A DNA stretch of 64,000 nt from Scilla litardierei (Eukaryota > Streptophyta > Magnoliopsida > Asparagales > Asparagaceae), in assembly GCA_030789695.1 (NCBI GenBank), contig CM061142.1, forward strand, positions 357,839,486 to 357,903,485, in the 5' to 3' direction. The stretch's first letter is position 1. Each line of letters begins with the position of its first letter. Shown piece after piece: positions 10,108 through 20,420 of this stretch. Under the pieces are notes generated by a model. The model saw nothing but the letters and a program-made list of their open reading frames with translations, ran no database searches and was not told the DNA's origin. The position numbers were made by a program, and so were the translations under genes.

Positions 10108-13100
10108 TGTCACGCCCCGCTTCCCATATACTTGGGAGCGAGGACGCGAGCGAGACTGCATGTGCTTAAAGCAAAGAAGGAGTACTTTTTCCTTTCTTCT
10201 TTGACTTAAGCACAATAAGCGTTTGTGTATTTAAGCTTGGCAGGTTCTAGCTTGCGAATATCAGAACAATATGGAATATCATCATTACATTTCGACATCC
10301 AGATTACATGTACACAAAGGAATTAAGGCCCACCATGGCCTTTACAAACAGTTACACAAAATGGAATAACACCTGAATAAAATACAACAACAATATTAGA
10401 TTTATTGAAGTGCTGCAAAAGCCAGTCGTTCCTCAGAAGTGGATTCCAGCGTCCTTGTACTCCTGGTCAACTATCTCAGCCTCAGGGTTTGTTCCTCTTA
10501 CAAAATCTGTCTCAGAACCTAACGTATATTTCACAAGACAACAACATGGAAATATACGTCAGCGAGGGTCGTTCGGCAAGTTAAAAATGTTAGAAAATGG
10601 ACCCACGACAAGATAGTAATATAGTTTGCAAAGCTTTTGAAGATAAGTGACACAAATGTAATTACGACAAAGTAAAGCATGGGCAGCGTAAGAGCACATA
10701 GCAACATGCAGTGTACAAAGTAGTGAGTGTGGCAAGTGTAGTGTACAAAGTAATGAGCTTGCAAAGTGTAGTGTACAAAGAAGTGAGCATGGCAAGTGTG
10801 GTGTACAGAGTAGTAAGCATGACAAGTGTATATGATCATGGTAAGAAAAGCTAGCAGATTAAATAATTCTCAATAGTATCAGCAGAGATAAGATAGTGCA
10901 TCATTCAATCTCCTAATCTAGTGACAAGCCAAATGTCTGATGGCAGAGGAAACTACAATTACACCCAAACCAACGGGAGCTACCTGTGGCTCTGTACTTA
11001 TCGACCCCATCCCGACGACGGTCGAATTTACCGACGGATGAAATCCAGAATTTTGCACTCTACTACAATTGACTACCCCACCCAAAGTGTCATTGTGTGT
11101 TCTGTATCGTTCAATGTATGCCACAAGGACCCAAAATTATGTAAATACCCCGAGGGCCCAATGTTTTGTATATGCCCCAAGGGCCCAATAATCAAAATTT
11201 ATATGGTTGAACAAACTAGAGAATAGGCAACATAAAACATTTGAAAATTCCCAAGTTAACGACATCAATGGTGAAAGTAAATCAACACGTTTAATTGAAA
11301 AGTATCGCCAGGCATCGAATCGCTTCAACGTTATTTTATCAACCTGATTATAATTAAATGAGGCTCTCATTAACTTGGTAGTTATAGTATTTTTAAAAAT
11401 GATAAATACTTACCTGAAGCGATGCGATTTGGTTGACCAGGTGATCACAGTGAGAGACGTGATTTCATCTGCGTCATTGGATTTTTAACAATTATTTTAA
11501 TCCAAATAAATTTATTAGTTAAACTATACATATATAACACTAATGTTAATTAAATACTATTAAATTAATATATACAATGTTAACTACCAATAGTTTCAGA
11601 GTATGTATACAATTGTTTATATATATATATCCATTACACTGTTCATGTTATATACCGTTTATATTAATAAATAACATATACTATATAACTTTCATAATAT
11701 ATAATCTTACTGTTGTAATACACATATATAGTAATATAACTATCATATATTTATATAAATCTATGCATATAATACTCACAGTTTCGCAAATAGTCCTTCC
11801 GCTGCATACCAAGAAGGTTGATCTATGCATATAATAATCACAGTTTCGCAAATAGTCCTTCCACTGCATACCAAGCAGGTGGGGCCATGTCCTCGTGCGG
11901 CGACAGTGGAGAGCACCGGTGGTGCAAGGTGGTGGCTCGAGTGTCGGTGCGATGGTCAAGTGACTACGGCAGTGGTGTTGGCGGCTGTGTGCAGGGGAGG
12001 CTGCTGGAGATGGTCAGAACGGAGTGGGGGTTTGCGATGGAGATGACCGTCGGGATTTGCTGGCGGGTGAGAGGGAGGTTGCTAGGGTCGGAGGAGGCTA
12101 CGGAGGTGGCACCGTGGGTTGAAGGTGAGGCTGCCGGAGGTTGAAGAGAGGGGGGTAGGTTTGTGGGACAGGTCGTGAGTTGAGGGGAGTGGTTGCCACC
12201 GGAGAAGCGGTGGTGAGTGCATGGTGGTAGTTGAGGGGCACCGGAGTTCGTAGGGGCGACTGTGATATGGAGGCGGATCGGAGGCTGTCAGGAAGAGGTT
12301 AACCCCGGAGTTGAGGGGTAGAGGATTGAAGGTTGGTGAGAGGATGGCGGTGTGGTGGGGCTGGACAGAAGCGAAATGTGGGCGGTTACCGGAGCTTGTG
12401 GAGATGGGGACGGAGTTAAGTGAGGTCGAGGAGGTCTCAAATGAGAATGGTGGAGCTTGGGGTTGCGAGCTCACCGGCGTGAGGTCGAAGAGGGTGGTCG
12501 GGCTATGGTTTGCAGGAGGGGAGTCTGCGGGCTAGCGATGGAAGGCGTTGAAGGGTGGTGAGGTGGTCGGAGGTTATCTGCGGGGGTCGTGGCTGTGAAA
12601 GGGCGAGGCGACGGGAAGGATGGGGGCGCGGCAAGGTTGATGCTAAGGTGATGTGGTTTAAGAGAGGGGCTACTAGGTCGGGGGTTCTGCCTATGGGTTG
12701 GAGTAGCTGAGGCTGAGCGGTGGGCTAGGTGATGGTGGTGGAATTGATGGCTGGGTCAGAGAGTAGGGGCGGTGCGGTGATCGAGGTTCCTGGTGGCCGC
12801 CGCCGGAGTTTGCTGGGGAGGAGTTCGAAGAGGTGGGTGGTGGTGGCTTAGGGTTTTGAAGAGGAGGGGTTTGCATGCGAAGGAAAGAGCTGCATGGCTT
12901 TTTGATGAAGAAGTGCGGGAGAGAGGGAAGGCATTTGCATCCGTAAAGACGTGGGGGGGGGGTCGTTGAGATCCTAAGCGGGGATCGTGGGTGACGTTGA
13001 GCGTTTGTTGGGATCGCATGGGAGAGAACGGGGTTATTGCGTGAGTGGGTTATGGGTGGGTGTTAGGATCTAATATTATTAGGATTTAATTAAGGTTGAA

Positions 13101-13738
13101 TAAAATATAACTAATTAAGATTTTTAGATTATTAGGATTAAGATTAGATATTTTGTTCAGTTAAGATATCTTGATTAGAAAGATAGATTCGGTTAGGATT
13201 TGATTTGCAACCCGATTTGGTTAAGATTTAGGACCCGTTACGATCACAATCTGATTGGGGAAGATCAATTCAGTTGAGAATATTTAGATTTAGCAGTTAA
13301 GAGTTTATTAGGAAGTCGATTGGGCTAACATCTGTGGGTTAAGATTTTGTTTAGGAAATCGTTTGGGGTAAATAAATTCAGATTCATAACATCGAGTAAC
13401 ATTTTCTCGGTTAAGATTTGATTAAGAACTCAGCATTAAGATCTTGATATTGCTGGTTTAGATTTGATCAAGATATTAAAACTTATTAGGATTTAATTTA
13501 GATTGGGGAAATCGATGTAGTGAAGATAATCAAATTATTACGATTTCGCCCCTGTAATCAACATCAACCACACGTTAATAAGAAGGCACCAATGCGATCG
13601 TGAAGTCGCGAGGATCGCGAATAATCCGATCACAAGTTCAAACTATGATAAAGTAATGACATCATGAGAGAATTATTCAAATAATTTAATTAATGGAAAT
13701 ACATTTGAAATACGTATGTACAGAAACATGTCGTTACA
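10108..13738 (-). mobile_element. Element D (Ty3/gypsy, minus strand): 3' LTR
   Basis: On the minus strand the LTR starts TGTAACGACATG at 13738 and ends GGGGCGTGACA at 10108, giving about 3.63 kb. The same sequence in the same order recurs at 36058-38703 plus 45937-46247, which is the other LTR. Internal landmarks are a 30-bp tandem repeat, a TA-rich patch (11560-11780), a G-rich block (11880-13020) and degenerate TTAAGATTTG repeats (13080-13500). Relative to the other copy it carries about 290 extra bases (10988-11277). The Pro/Ser-rich open frames on the minus strand of the G-rich block are not conserved between the two LTRs. Confidence 0.85.
10711..10830. repeat. 30-bp tandem repeat x4 in element D LTR
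   Basis: Four units near GTGTACAAAGTAGTGAG followed by NNTGGCAAGTGTA, each 30 bp. The matching array in the other LTR is at 36661-36780, so the array predates or came with the insertion. Confidence 0.85.
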
Positions 13739-13790
13739 TCTTACCCACCTTATTAGAATTCTGTCCCCGAAAATTCTTTAAGCTAGGTAG
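13739..13790 (-). other. Element D polypurine tract and chromovirus-type 3' end
   Basis: Read on minus, the sequence just before the 3' LTR has TTCGGGGACAGAATTC, then TAATAAGGTGGGTAAGA, then the LTR start TGTAACG. This matches the conserved 3' end of plant chromoviral Gypsy elements: the last pol codons and the purine-rich plus-strand primer. In D it follows gag directly, so protease, RT, RNase H and integrase are absent. Confidence 0.7.
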
Positions 13791-13894
13791 TGATCAAGGA
13801 CACGCCTGATAGACAAAATAGCAATAGAAAAAGATATATCTAAGATGTGACAAAGCAAGGACAAACACATTTATGATATGAATCATCAAATGCG

Positions 13895-14593
13895 ATGGTT
13901 AGGACATGTTCCAGACGTCATCATTCGTCGCTGGCTCATCGTCCCTAACTTTCTTGGTGACCATAGAGTAAGTTTAGTACTGAATATGTTCGGGATTGGC
14001 CTGTTGGGGAACTTGACGCTGAGGAGCCAGAGGTGGTCCCTGTTGGGTTGATCTTGACGCTACCATAGTCTAGGTCACTGGATCATTAGCGTGTCAAGGG
14101 CAGTTCCTTACAATATGGTCAGGTGCCCCATACAATAAACACTAGTTCAACCACACGCGATAATCCTTCTTAACATGCCCCGATCAGTTACAATGGTGTC
14201 ACACCAATGTAGGTCTGGAGTTGACCAGGTTTGCAGGCCTCTTGAAGTTGGTGGTCTGAGTCGGTCGGAGATTACCCCAGGTTGGTTCCATAGGGTGCTT
14301 GCTTCCACCAGTTTGAAGCGCCTTCTTCTGCTTCATAATGAGCTCATGCTTTTTAGCATCATCGAATACGTTGTGGTGTGTAGTCAGATTCACAGAAGAC
14401 ATCAAAGCCTGATATTCCATGTCCAGACCCTGGAGAAACTGATATGTACGGTCTTCGGGTTCTTCCACCAAATGTGGGGAGAAACGACTAAGAATAGAAA
14501 ACTCTGCTTCGAATTCGTCAACATTCCGACTGCCTTGCTCTAGGTTGACGAAATGTTGTTGGAGCTCTCTATTTGCCAATCTGGGGAGGTACT
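13895..14593 (-). pseudogene. Element D gag, C-terminal part (split by element A)
   Basis: Minus-strand frame with FPRLANRELQQHFVNLEQGS, then FSRFSPHLVEEPEDRTYQFL, a retrotrans_gag domain of the chromovirus kind. A damaged CCHC knuckle and a Q/P-rich tail follow, ending near 13895. The frame was cut at 14593 by insertion of element A in the codons for AQYFPR; the first part of the gene is at 35513-35931. Stops lie between the gag domain and the tail. The product would be the capsid protein. Confidence 0.8.
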
Positions 14594-14888
14594 TGATCAC
14601 TCCATATTTTACACCTTTTTTCCGCATGATTGCATGCCATTTAGATCGCTCAAATCACGTTTTTCATGATTTATCGACAATATTACGATACTTTTCACGA
14701 TTTGTTGTTTTTGTCGTATTTCAGGAGATTTGGAGCGATTTGGAGTGATCCCGAGATACACCTACTCCAGAGTGTCACCGACGACATCCCCGAGGGGTAT
14801 TTTGCTATTGGAGAGGAGCGGAAGAAGAAAGAACGTCGTAGGAGCGACGAGGAGGCAAAAACACTCAGAATGGGCATTTCTAGTGTCT

Positions 14889-15269
14889 CACTCGGCCGAG
14901 TGAAGGAGTCACTCGGCCGACCAGAAGACACCGCTCGGCCGGCCAGATCGGACACGCACCAAGTGTGCACTCGGCCGAGCATCGGAAGCCACATCGGCCG
15001 AGTGACGAACCCCGTCCGCCCGAGTGGCACTCAGACGACGCCAATCAAAAACTCCCAACTTACTGTTTTTCGTCAGTCTGAGCATCAGAAGACCCACTCG
15101 GCCGAGTGGCAAATGCCGACCGCCCGAGTGAAGAGAAGCCCATCGGCCGAGTGACGACAACTCACTCGGCCGAGCGACCCCCGAAGTGAAGATCCCCAAG
15201 ACCCCAGACTTACTGGAAATTTTCAGGGTCTCTCACTCGGCCGAGCGACTTTTTTCACTCGGCCGAGTG
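14889..15269. repeat. CTCGGCCGAG palindrome array (left LTR of A)
   Basis: About twelve exact or near copies of the 10-bp palindrome CTCGGCCGAG, mostly as CACTCGGCCGAGTG, in 380 bp with irregular spacing of 10-70 bp. Variants keep the half-sites (ATCGGCCGAG, CCGCCCGAG, CTCGGCCGAC). The position is upstream of the TATA-like sequence, so U3. The right LTR has the same array at about 33981-34360. Confidence 0.9.
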
Positions 15270-15749
15270 AGCCGCGCTGCCTGTAGCGTAAATTGCGATT
15301 TTCAGGCTGCGCAGGGGCAATTTTGTCACAGTTTTTTGGGCGATTTTGGGGGGTATTTAACCCCAGTTTTTAACCTAGGTTATAGGGGGCTTTTTCCTGA
15401 CTTTTTAGCAGCTTTTTAGATTAAACTTTTTAGCTTTGGATTCTTGTGATTGGAGAGGAGAGAAAAGTTTATTTTTGTTGGATTCTTGGAGAACTCTATT
15501 GGTTTGTCTCCCTCTTCATTAAAAATCTCATTTTAATTGTTTATTTGAATATTGTGATGAATTCTATTGCTATTTCAATTGATTATTCTTGCATTTCCAG
15601 TATGATTTGTGAGTAGTCCTAACGTCTTGGGGCGTGGGGATGAACCCTACGAGCCCAATTCCTGATTTGTGATGATTTGGTAGAACTATTGCTAGAATTG
15701 CTATTAGGGTTAGTTTGGGATCGATTTATTACGGATAGCTAGGTGTTCA

Positions 15750-16053
15750 TATCGATTGGGATTTGCAAGAGATTGGATCCCAATTCGATAGGAAACCCTA
15801 GAAATCCGAATTGGGTTGAAATTGAGTTTCCGTAGTATCGGTTTGCAAGAGATTGGACCGATACTAGGGTTCTCGGTTGCAATTTCATACCGATACCCGT
15901 TTGCAAGAGAGTGGACGGGTAGGAACTATCCCAACCTAGGTCGTGGCCCGAGTTTGCACGAGAGTGGACTCGGGACGCGATTGAACGATGATGTTGATCC
16001 TAATGCTAGCTTGCCTAGGCTAGGGTTTGCAAGAGATTGGACCCAAATCTAGG
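15750..16053 (+). repeat. Five hairpins with a constant 16-nt loop (left LTR of A)
   Basis: Five copies of TTTGCAAGAGATTGGA or one- to two-base variants are each flanked by inverted repeats of different sequence. Stems are TATCGATTGGGA/TCCCAATTCGATA (15750-15790), TAGTATCGG/CCGATACTA (15833-15866), TACCCG/CGGGTA (15894-15921), CCCGAG/CTCGGG (15947-15974), and a weaker CCTAG..GGG/CCC..CTAGG (16014-16053). The array lies downstream of the likely promoter, so it would be in the RNA. The right LTR repeats it at 34842-35145. Confidence 0.9.
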
Positions 16054-16418
16054 TTAGCTATAGACCGGCAACAACGCGAGAGCGTGAGCTAGGTTTTACT
16101 TTCAGTTGCAACTAGTTCATCCAAAATTCTACCCTAGCAATTGTGATACCAATGAATCACATTGACGAGATACGGTGAGTAGCGGGGATTCCCTATTCCC
16201 TAGGCGTCTTTATCTGATTTTATATCTCGATACTTTGTCTGACGATTGTGACAAGATCACTGAAAGGCAAATTCCCCCTTTTCTGTTCCTATAGCCAGGT
16301 TGTTCGGAGAAGGCACTGTCATACGTCCTCCCTGTGTTCGATACCCGCTCGCCGCTACACCGTGCGCTTGCGGTAAAACTACACTGTTGGGTGTACGCCC
16401 GGGGCGCGATCAAGTTTT

Positions 16419-16436
16419 TGGCGCCGTTGCCGGGGA
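16419..16436 (+). other. Element A primer binding site (tRNA-Asp type)
   Basis: TGGCGCCGTTGCCGGGGA, six bases after the left LTR (spacer AGTTTT). It is complementary to the 3' end of plant tRNA-Asp(GUC), the primer known for Athila elements. Confidence 0.9.
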
Positions 16437-16553
16437 GGCGATTGTGTTTGATCCTACCACCCTAGTTATTTCTTTCTTTTTGTTTTATTTCTTTATTTTT
16501 ATCTAACCCTTCCATTATGCTAATCACTTCTTTGAAACTTTGTTTTCCCGTGC

Positions 16554-18216
16554 ATGTACACGAGATCCACTGCGGACCCCATTGATTTATTGTTTGATCC
16601 TGAGATCGAGCGTACATTACGGAGAATCAGAGCTGAGAGGAGACCCGATACGGAAGGGAGGTTTATGAACGTCCGGGAGACGCCTGAAGAGTTAACGGCA
16701 AGAATGGCGAGGATTATTTCCATTCGAGATAGGCTCCGGCCTAAGACTTCCTCCACGACCTCGTCCATAGCCATACCGGAGTTAGCGGCCGACAAGAATT
16801 TTGAGTTGAAGACCGGGCTTGTGGTTCTGATGCAGCAGGATCCATTTCATGGGAACGCCCATGAAAATCCCCACTACCACATCTAGCTCTTCCTATCAAA
16901 GTGCGCCACCTTCCAGATGCCGGGCGTTACCCTAGATGCCATCAGACTGCGCCTCTTCCCCTTCACATTAAAGGATAAAGCTCTTTATTGGTTGAGCACG
17001 CAAGCTGAGAGAGTCTTTACCACATGGGATGAGTTGGCGAGCGCGTTTATCGACAAGTTCTATCTGCCCTCCAAGACGGTAAAGATTAGGATTGCTCTCA
17101 TGTCCTTCAAGCAAGGACCTCAAGAGACACTCTACGAGGCTTGAGAGGGCTTCAAAGACCTGCAACATCAGTGCCCCCACCATAGCATTGAAGATTGGGA
17201 GCTAGTCCATAGCTTCTACAATGGTCTCCAACCAGGGACCAAGCAGATTATTGATGCCGCGGCAAATGGGGCCATCCTATTGAAGACTCCCGACGAAGCT
17301 ACGACCTTAATTGAGGAGATGGCCTCGAACAATCAACAATGGGGCGACGAGTGAGGACACTCTTCGTCCTCTTTGAAGCCATCTAGCATCTATGAGGCAA
17401 AGGCCGTAGCGGAGCTGACCAACAAGTTCGATTCTCTCCACAAGGTGGTGGAGAGACTGGAGAAGTATATTACGGAGCCCCAAGGAACCCCTTCCACATC
17501 CGCACCAACAAATCAAATGTGTGATTGGCAAGACCAATCCCAATCTATGTATTTGGGAGGAGAACACGGAGAGGGATCTTTGGAGCAAGTTCAATACGTC
17601 GCGGGGAACCAAGGATATTGGGCCAATCCAGCCACTAGAAACCATCCCGGTTTCTCCTATGCCAACAATGAAGGAGCATTGAACCTGCCGCAACAACTAC
17701 CTCAACAAGCTCGACCACAACAACAACAACAACAACATTATCCACCGAGGGGGCCTCCGCAACAAAATTTCCCACCAAAGTAACAAGTTGGACCCTATAG
17801 GCCGCCCGGATACAATCAAGGGTGGAGAAATCCAAACCCTCCACAAGCTCAACAACGATCTGAATTTGAAGCTAAGGTGGAGGAGTTTATGGTCGAGCAG
17901 AAGAAGATTAATGCTTCCTTGAAGGCGGGCCAAGACTCTCTTACAACTGTCATTGGACAAATTGCGGAGCAACTTGCGTTGCTCAATAGAAACAGTCAAC
18001 AGTTACCGGCTCAACCCGAGCAAAATCCACGGGGCAACACCGGCCATATCAACGCCGTGGTTGCAGTTACTACGAGAGGCGGGAAGGACACCACCCCCGT
18101 CATGATTCCTACCGAGAAGCCCGTGGTGGAGAGAGTAGAGCCAAGTGAGCCGGTCATTGAAGTTGAGACGGAGAAAGAGCCGCAAGGGAAGAAAAGTCCA
18201 GAGCGGAGCAATTGAT
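16554..18216 (+). pseudogene. Athila-type gag of element A
   Basis: One frame from the Met at 16554 to about 18215. After an N-terminal region ending in AADKNFELKTGLVV come the gag domain landmarks DAIRLRLFPFTLKDKALYWL, TTWDELASAFIDKF, PQETLYEA and CPHHSIEDWELVHSFYNGL, then IDAAANGAILLKTPDEA. A Gln/Pro-rich stretch (near 17690-17780) and the terminal segment KINASLKAGQDSL follow. Four stops interrupt it: TAG 16884, TGA 17142 (in the conserved EAW-E motif, W lost), TGA 17352 and TAA 17781. All are explainable by C-to-T or G-to-A changes. Near 18195 the frame shifts into protease. The product would be the capsid protein. Confidence 0.88.
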
Positions 18217-19240
18217 TGAAGAGAGGCGTTTTATGCCACCGATTCCATTCCCTCAGAGGCTTGCTAGAGCAAAGATGGAGAAACGGCTAGCCAAGTTTCT
18301 CGAATATTTAAGAGGGGTAAGCCTCAACATTCCTTTCCTCGACGCTATCATGGAAATCCCGACATACGCCAAGTTCCTAGAAGATTTGATCACGGGAAGA
18401 AAGAGGAAGGAGAAAATCATGCTCGCTGAGGAGGGGACGTGGTTCACCAAGAGAGAGAAGGAGCCCGCCAAATTCAAAGACCCGGGGAGTTTCCGAATTC
18501 CTTGCACCTTAGGCGGCGTCCCTCTACAAAAGGCGTTAGTGGACTTAGGGGCTAGTGTTAGCCTCATGCCTCTCTCTATGTTCCTAAGACTAAACACCGG
18601 CACAAAATTGAAGCCTACCGACATGCGGATACAACTAGCCGATGTTCGGATCACAAGGCCGGTAGGGATCGCAGAGGACATCCCGTTACAAGTCCCGGGG
18701 GAATATGTTTGCCATGTGACTTCGTGATCATGGATGTCAAGGAGGAGGGAGATACGTCGCTAATACTTGGACGCCCGTTCCTTGCCACCGCCGGTGTCAT
18801 TGTCGACGTACGTGAAGGGACTCTAACATTGAATGTCGGCAACATCGAGGTGGAGCTTCATATTCCCAAGGCAATGAAACACATGCCTTATCATGAGGAG
18901 CTGGACTATATGGACCTCCTTGACGAGGTTATTGAGGAGGCGATCCCCCATTCCATCGGCGCTCTATTCGAGGAAGACTTTGAGGAAGGGCCGGACTTAG
19001 GCCAAGAAGAAAAAATGGAGCATTCCCCCGACCCCTCCATGGAAATTGATGAAGGCGACGTTGATGTCGCGAGAATACGAGAGCTCTGCAAGCTCTCAAA
19101 GACGAAGACTCCAAAGAAATCCACACCTATACAAAAATCGGTGTCACCGGTGAAGCCGAGGCCTGGAGCAAGCACTAGCTTGGGGGAGTCACCCCCCAAC
19201 ACTACCCGAGGCAAAGGAGCACCGAGGAAGAACGCCCCGT
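18200..19240 (+). pseudogene. Athila-type gag C-terminus and aspartic protease of element A
   Basis: The frame starting near 18200 gives IEERRFMPPIPFPQRL, then PTYAKFLEDLITGRKRK, FKDPGSFRIPCTLGG and the retropepsin core LVDLGASVSLMPLS. In Athila the active-site triad reads D-L-G or D-S-G at this place. A one-base shift near 18697, in a GGGGG run, moves the frame to LPCDFVIMDVKEEGDTSLIL, then GRPFLATAGVIVDVREG. Acidic sequence follows to about 19240, where LTR-end sequence starts. In an autonomous element reverse transcriptase should come next; here it is replaced by the second PBS region. Confidence 0.85.
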
Positions 19241-19332
19241 CGCTACACCATGCGCTTGCGGTAAAACTAAACGGTTGCTCTTTTGGGTGTACGCCCGGGG
19301 CACGATCAAGTTTTTGGCGCCGTTGCCGGGGA
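19241..19332 (+). repeat. Second copy of the LTR end plus PBS inside element A
   Basis: About 92 bp match the last 72 bp or so of the element A LTR (CGCTACACC...GGGCACGATCA) followed directly by AGTTTT and TGGCGCCGTTGCCGGGGA. It keeps GGTTGCTCTTTTGGG, like the right LTR and unlike the deleted left LTR. The upstream protease frame runs through it without a stop. It marks the join of two element parts. Confidence 0.92.
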
Positions 19333-20420
19333 ACATCAAAATTTAAGCGTTTGATATCTATCATTAGGAGAAAGGGATATCTATCATTAGGAGGATGAAC
19401 AAGGCGACGAGGAGCGCTCCAGGAATGTGCTCGATGCTTAGGAGGAAGATGAAATCGACTGGAGGAAGAAAAACAGAGTTTAGAGCCCAAACGAAGCCAA
19501 ACAGCAGAAAACAGGACTCACTCGGTCGAGTATACTAGTCACTCGGCCGAGCACATAAGTTCGTCCGCCCGAGCGGCTCACGAACGAGGGAAGTCTGCTG
19601 TACCCAACTCTCTATTTCTTTTCTTGATTTCAGTATAATTGCCACTCGACCGAGTATACATATTCACTCGGCCGAGTAAAACTGATACGCTCTTAGGGCG
19701 AGTAGTGTCGAGTAGCTTGAGCCACTCGGCCGAATGGACTTTTTCCACTCGGCCGAGGGTGACAAGGCCACTCGGTCGAATCATAAGCAGGGAGGGATTT
19801 TCAAAAAAATATTTCCGTTACGTCACTCGGCCGAATGACATTGTCACTCGGCCGAATCGTAACTTTCCCTATTTAAGCACGGCGGGCTCGGGCGCGAAAT
19901 ACGAAGCGTCGTTTTCTCTCCAGCACCCGAGCCTGAGCCGTGAACTCACCAGCGCCTCGACCCCCCCTCACTCACCCGACCCCACTCGCCCGCCGTCGGC
20001 GCTCGGCCACCCACCGCCGGCCGAGCCTGCCGCGCCTCCGCCCGAGTCGCCGCCGGCGACCACCTCGCCGGCCGAGCTCTGGTACCCTAATTTTTGCCCA
20101 TTTCCTCCTCTTTTGCGTATTTTCGACGATCCATGTGTTTAACGAGCCCCTAAACCAAATAAAATTTGATTTCTATCTATTATACCCCTAACCCCACATA
20201 CGTTTTGAATATTACTCGCTGATACCTTCGTTTGATGTGCAGGGTATATTGGGGAGCTTAGGGGAGCCCAGGGGAGCTTCCGGGGAGCGATTTTGGCTTC
20301 GTGGAGGCATCCTCTACGCATGCATCCACTTCCTTTCTCTCGCGGCGTGTCGCGGTATACTCGTTCCATTTATTTTTGCACGTCGCATTTTTTACGTTTT
20401 GGTGAGCACCCGGGGCCCAC
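19333..20420 (+). other. Non-coding leader with second CTCGGCCGAG array
   Basis: After the internal PBS comes about 1.1 kb without a supported gene. 19518-19859 holds about eleven CTCGGCCGAG-like motifs (CACTCGGCCGAATG and CTCGACCGAG variants), as in the LTR U3. A Pro/Ala-rich open stretch (19940-20080) has no family features. CTCTG/GTACCC near 20079 and TTTGATGTGCAG/GG near 20242 could bound an intron in the leader of the next gene; this is only a guess from splice consensus. Confidence 0.6.

Larger units (their letters stand above)
14594..16412 (+). repeat. Element A left LTR
   Basis: 1819 bp, TGATCACTCC...GCGCGATCA. It contains the CTCGGCCGAG palindrome array, a candidate TATA-like GTATTTAACC near 15354, and an array of constant-loop hairpins. 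By eye it differs from the right LTR at roughly 2% of positions. It also has an 8-bp deletion near its end (around 16385), where the right LTR reads ACACGGTCGCTCTTTTGGG. Confidence 0.92.

Noticed and set aside
11818..13019. Pro/Ser-rich or Gly-rich genes in the element D LTR
   Set aside because: Frames do not match between the two LTR copies; they follow from the G-rich composition.
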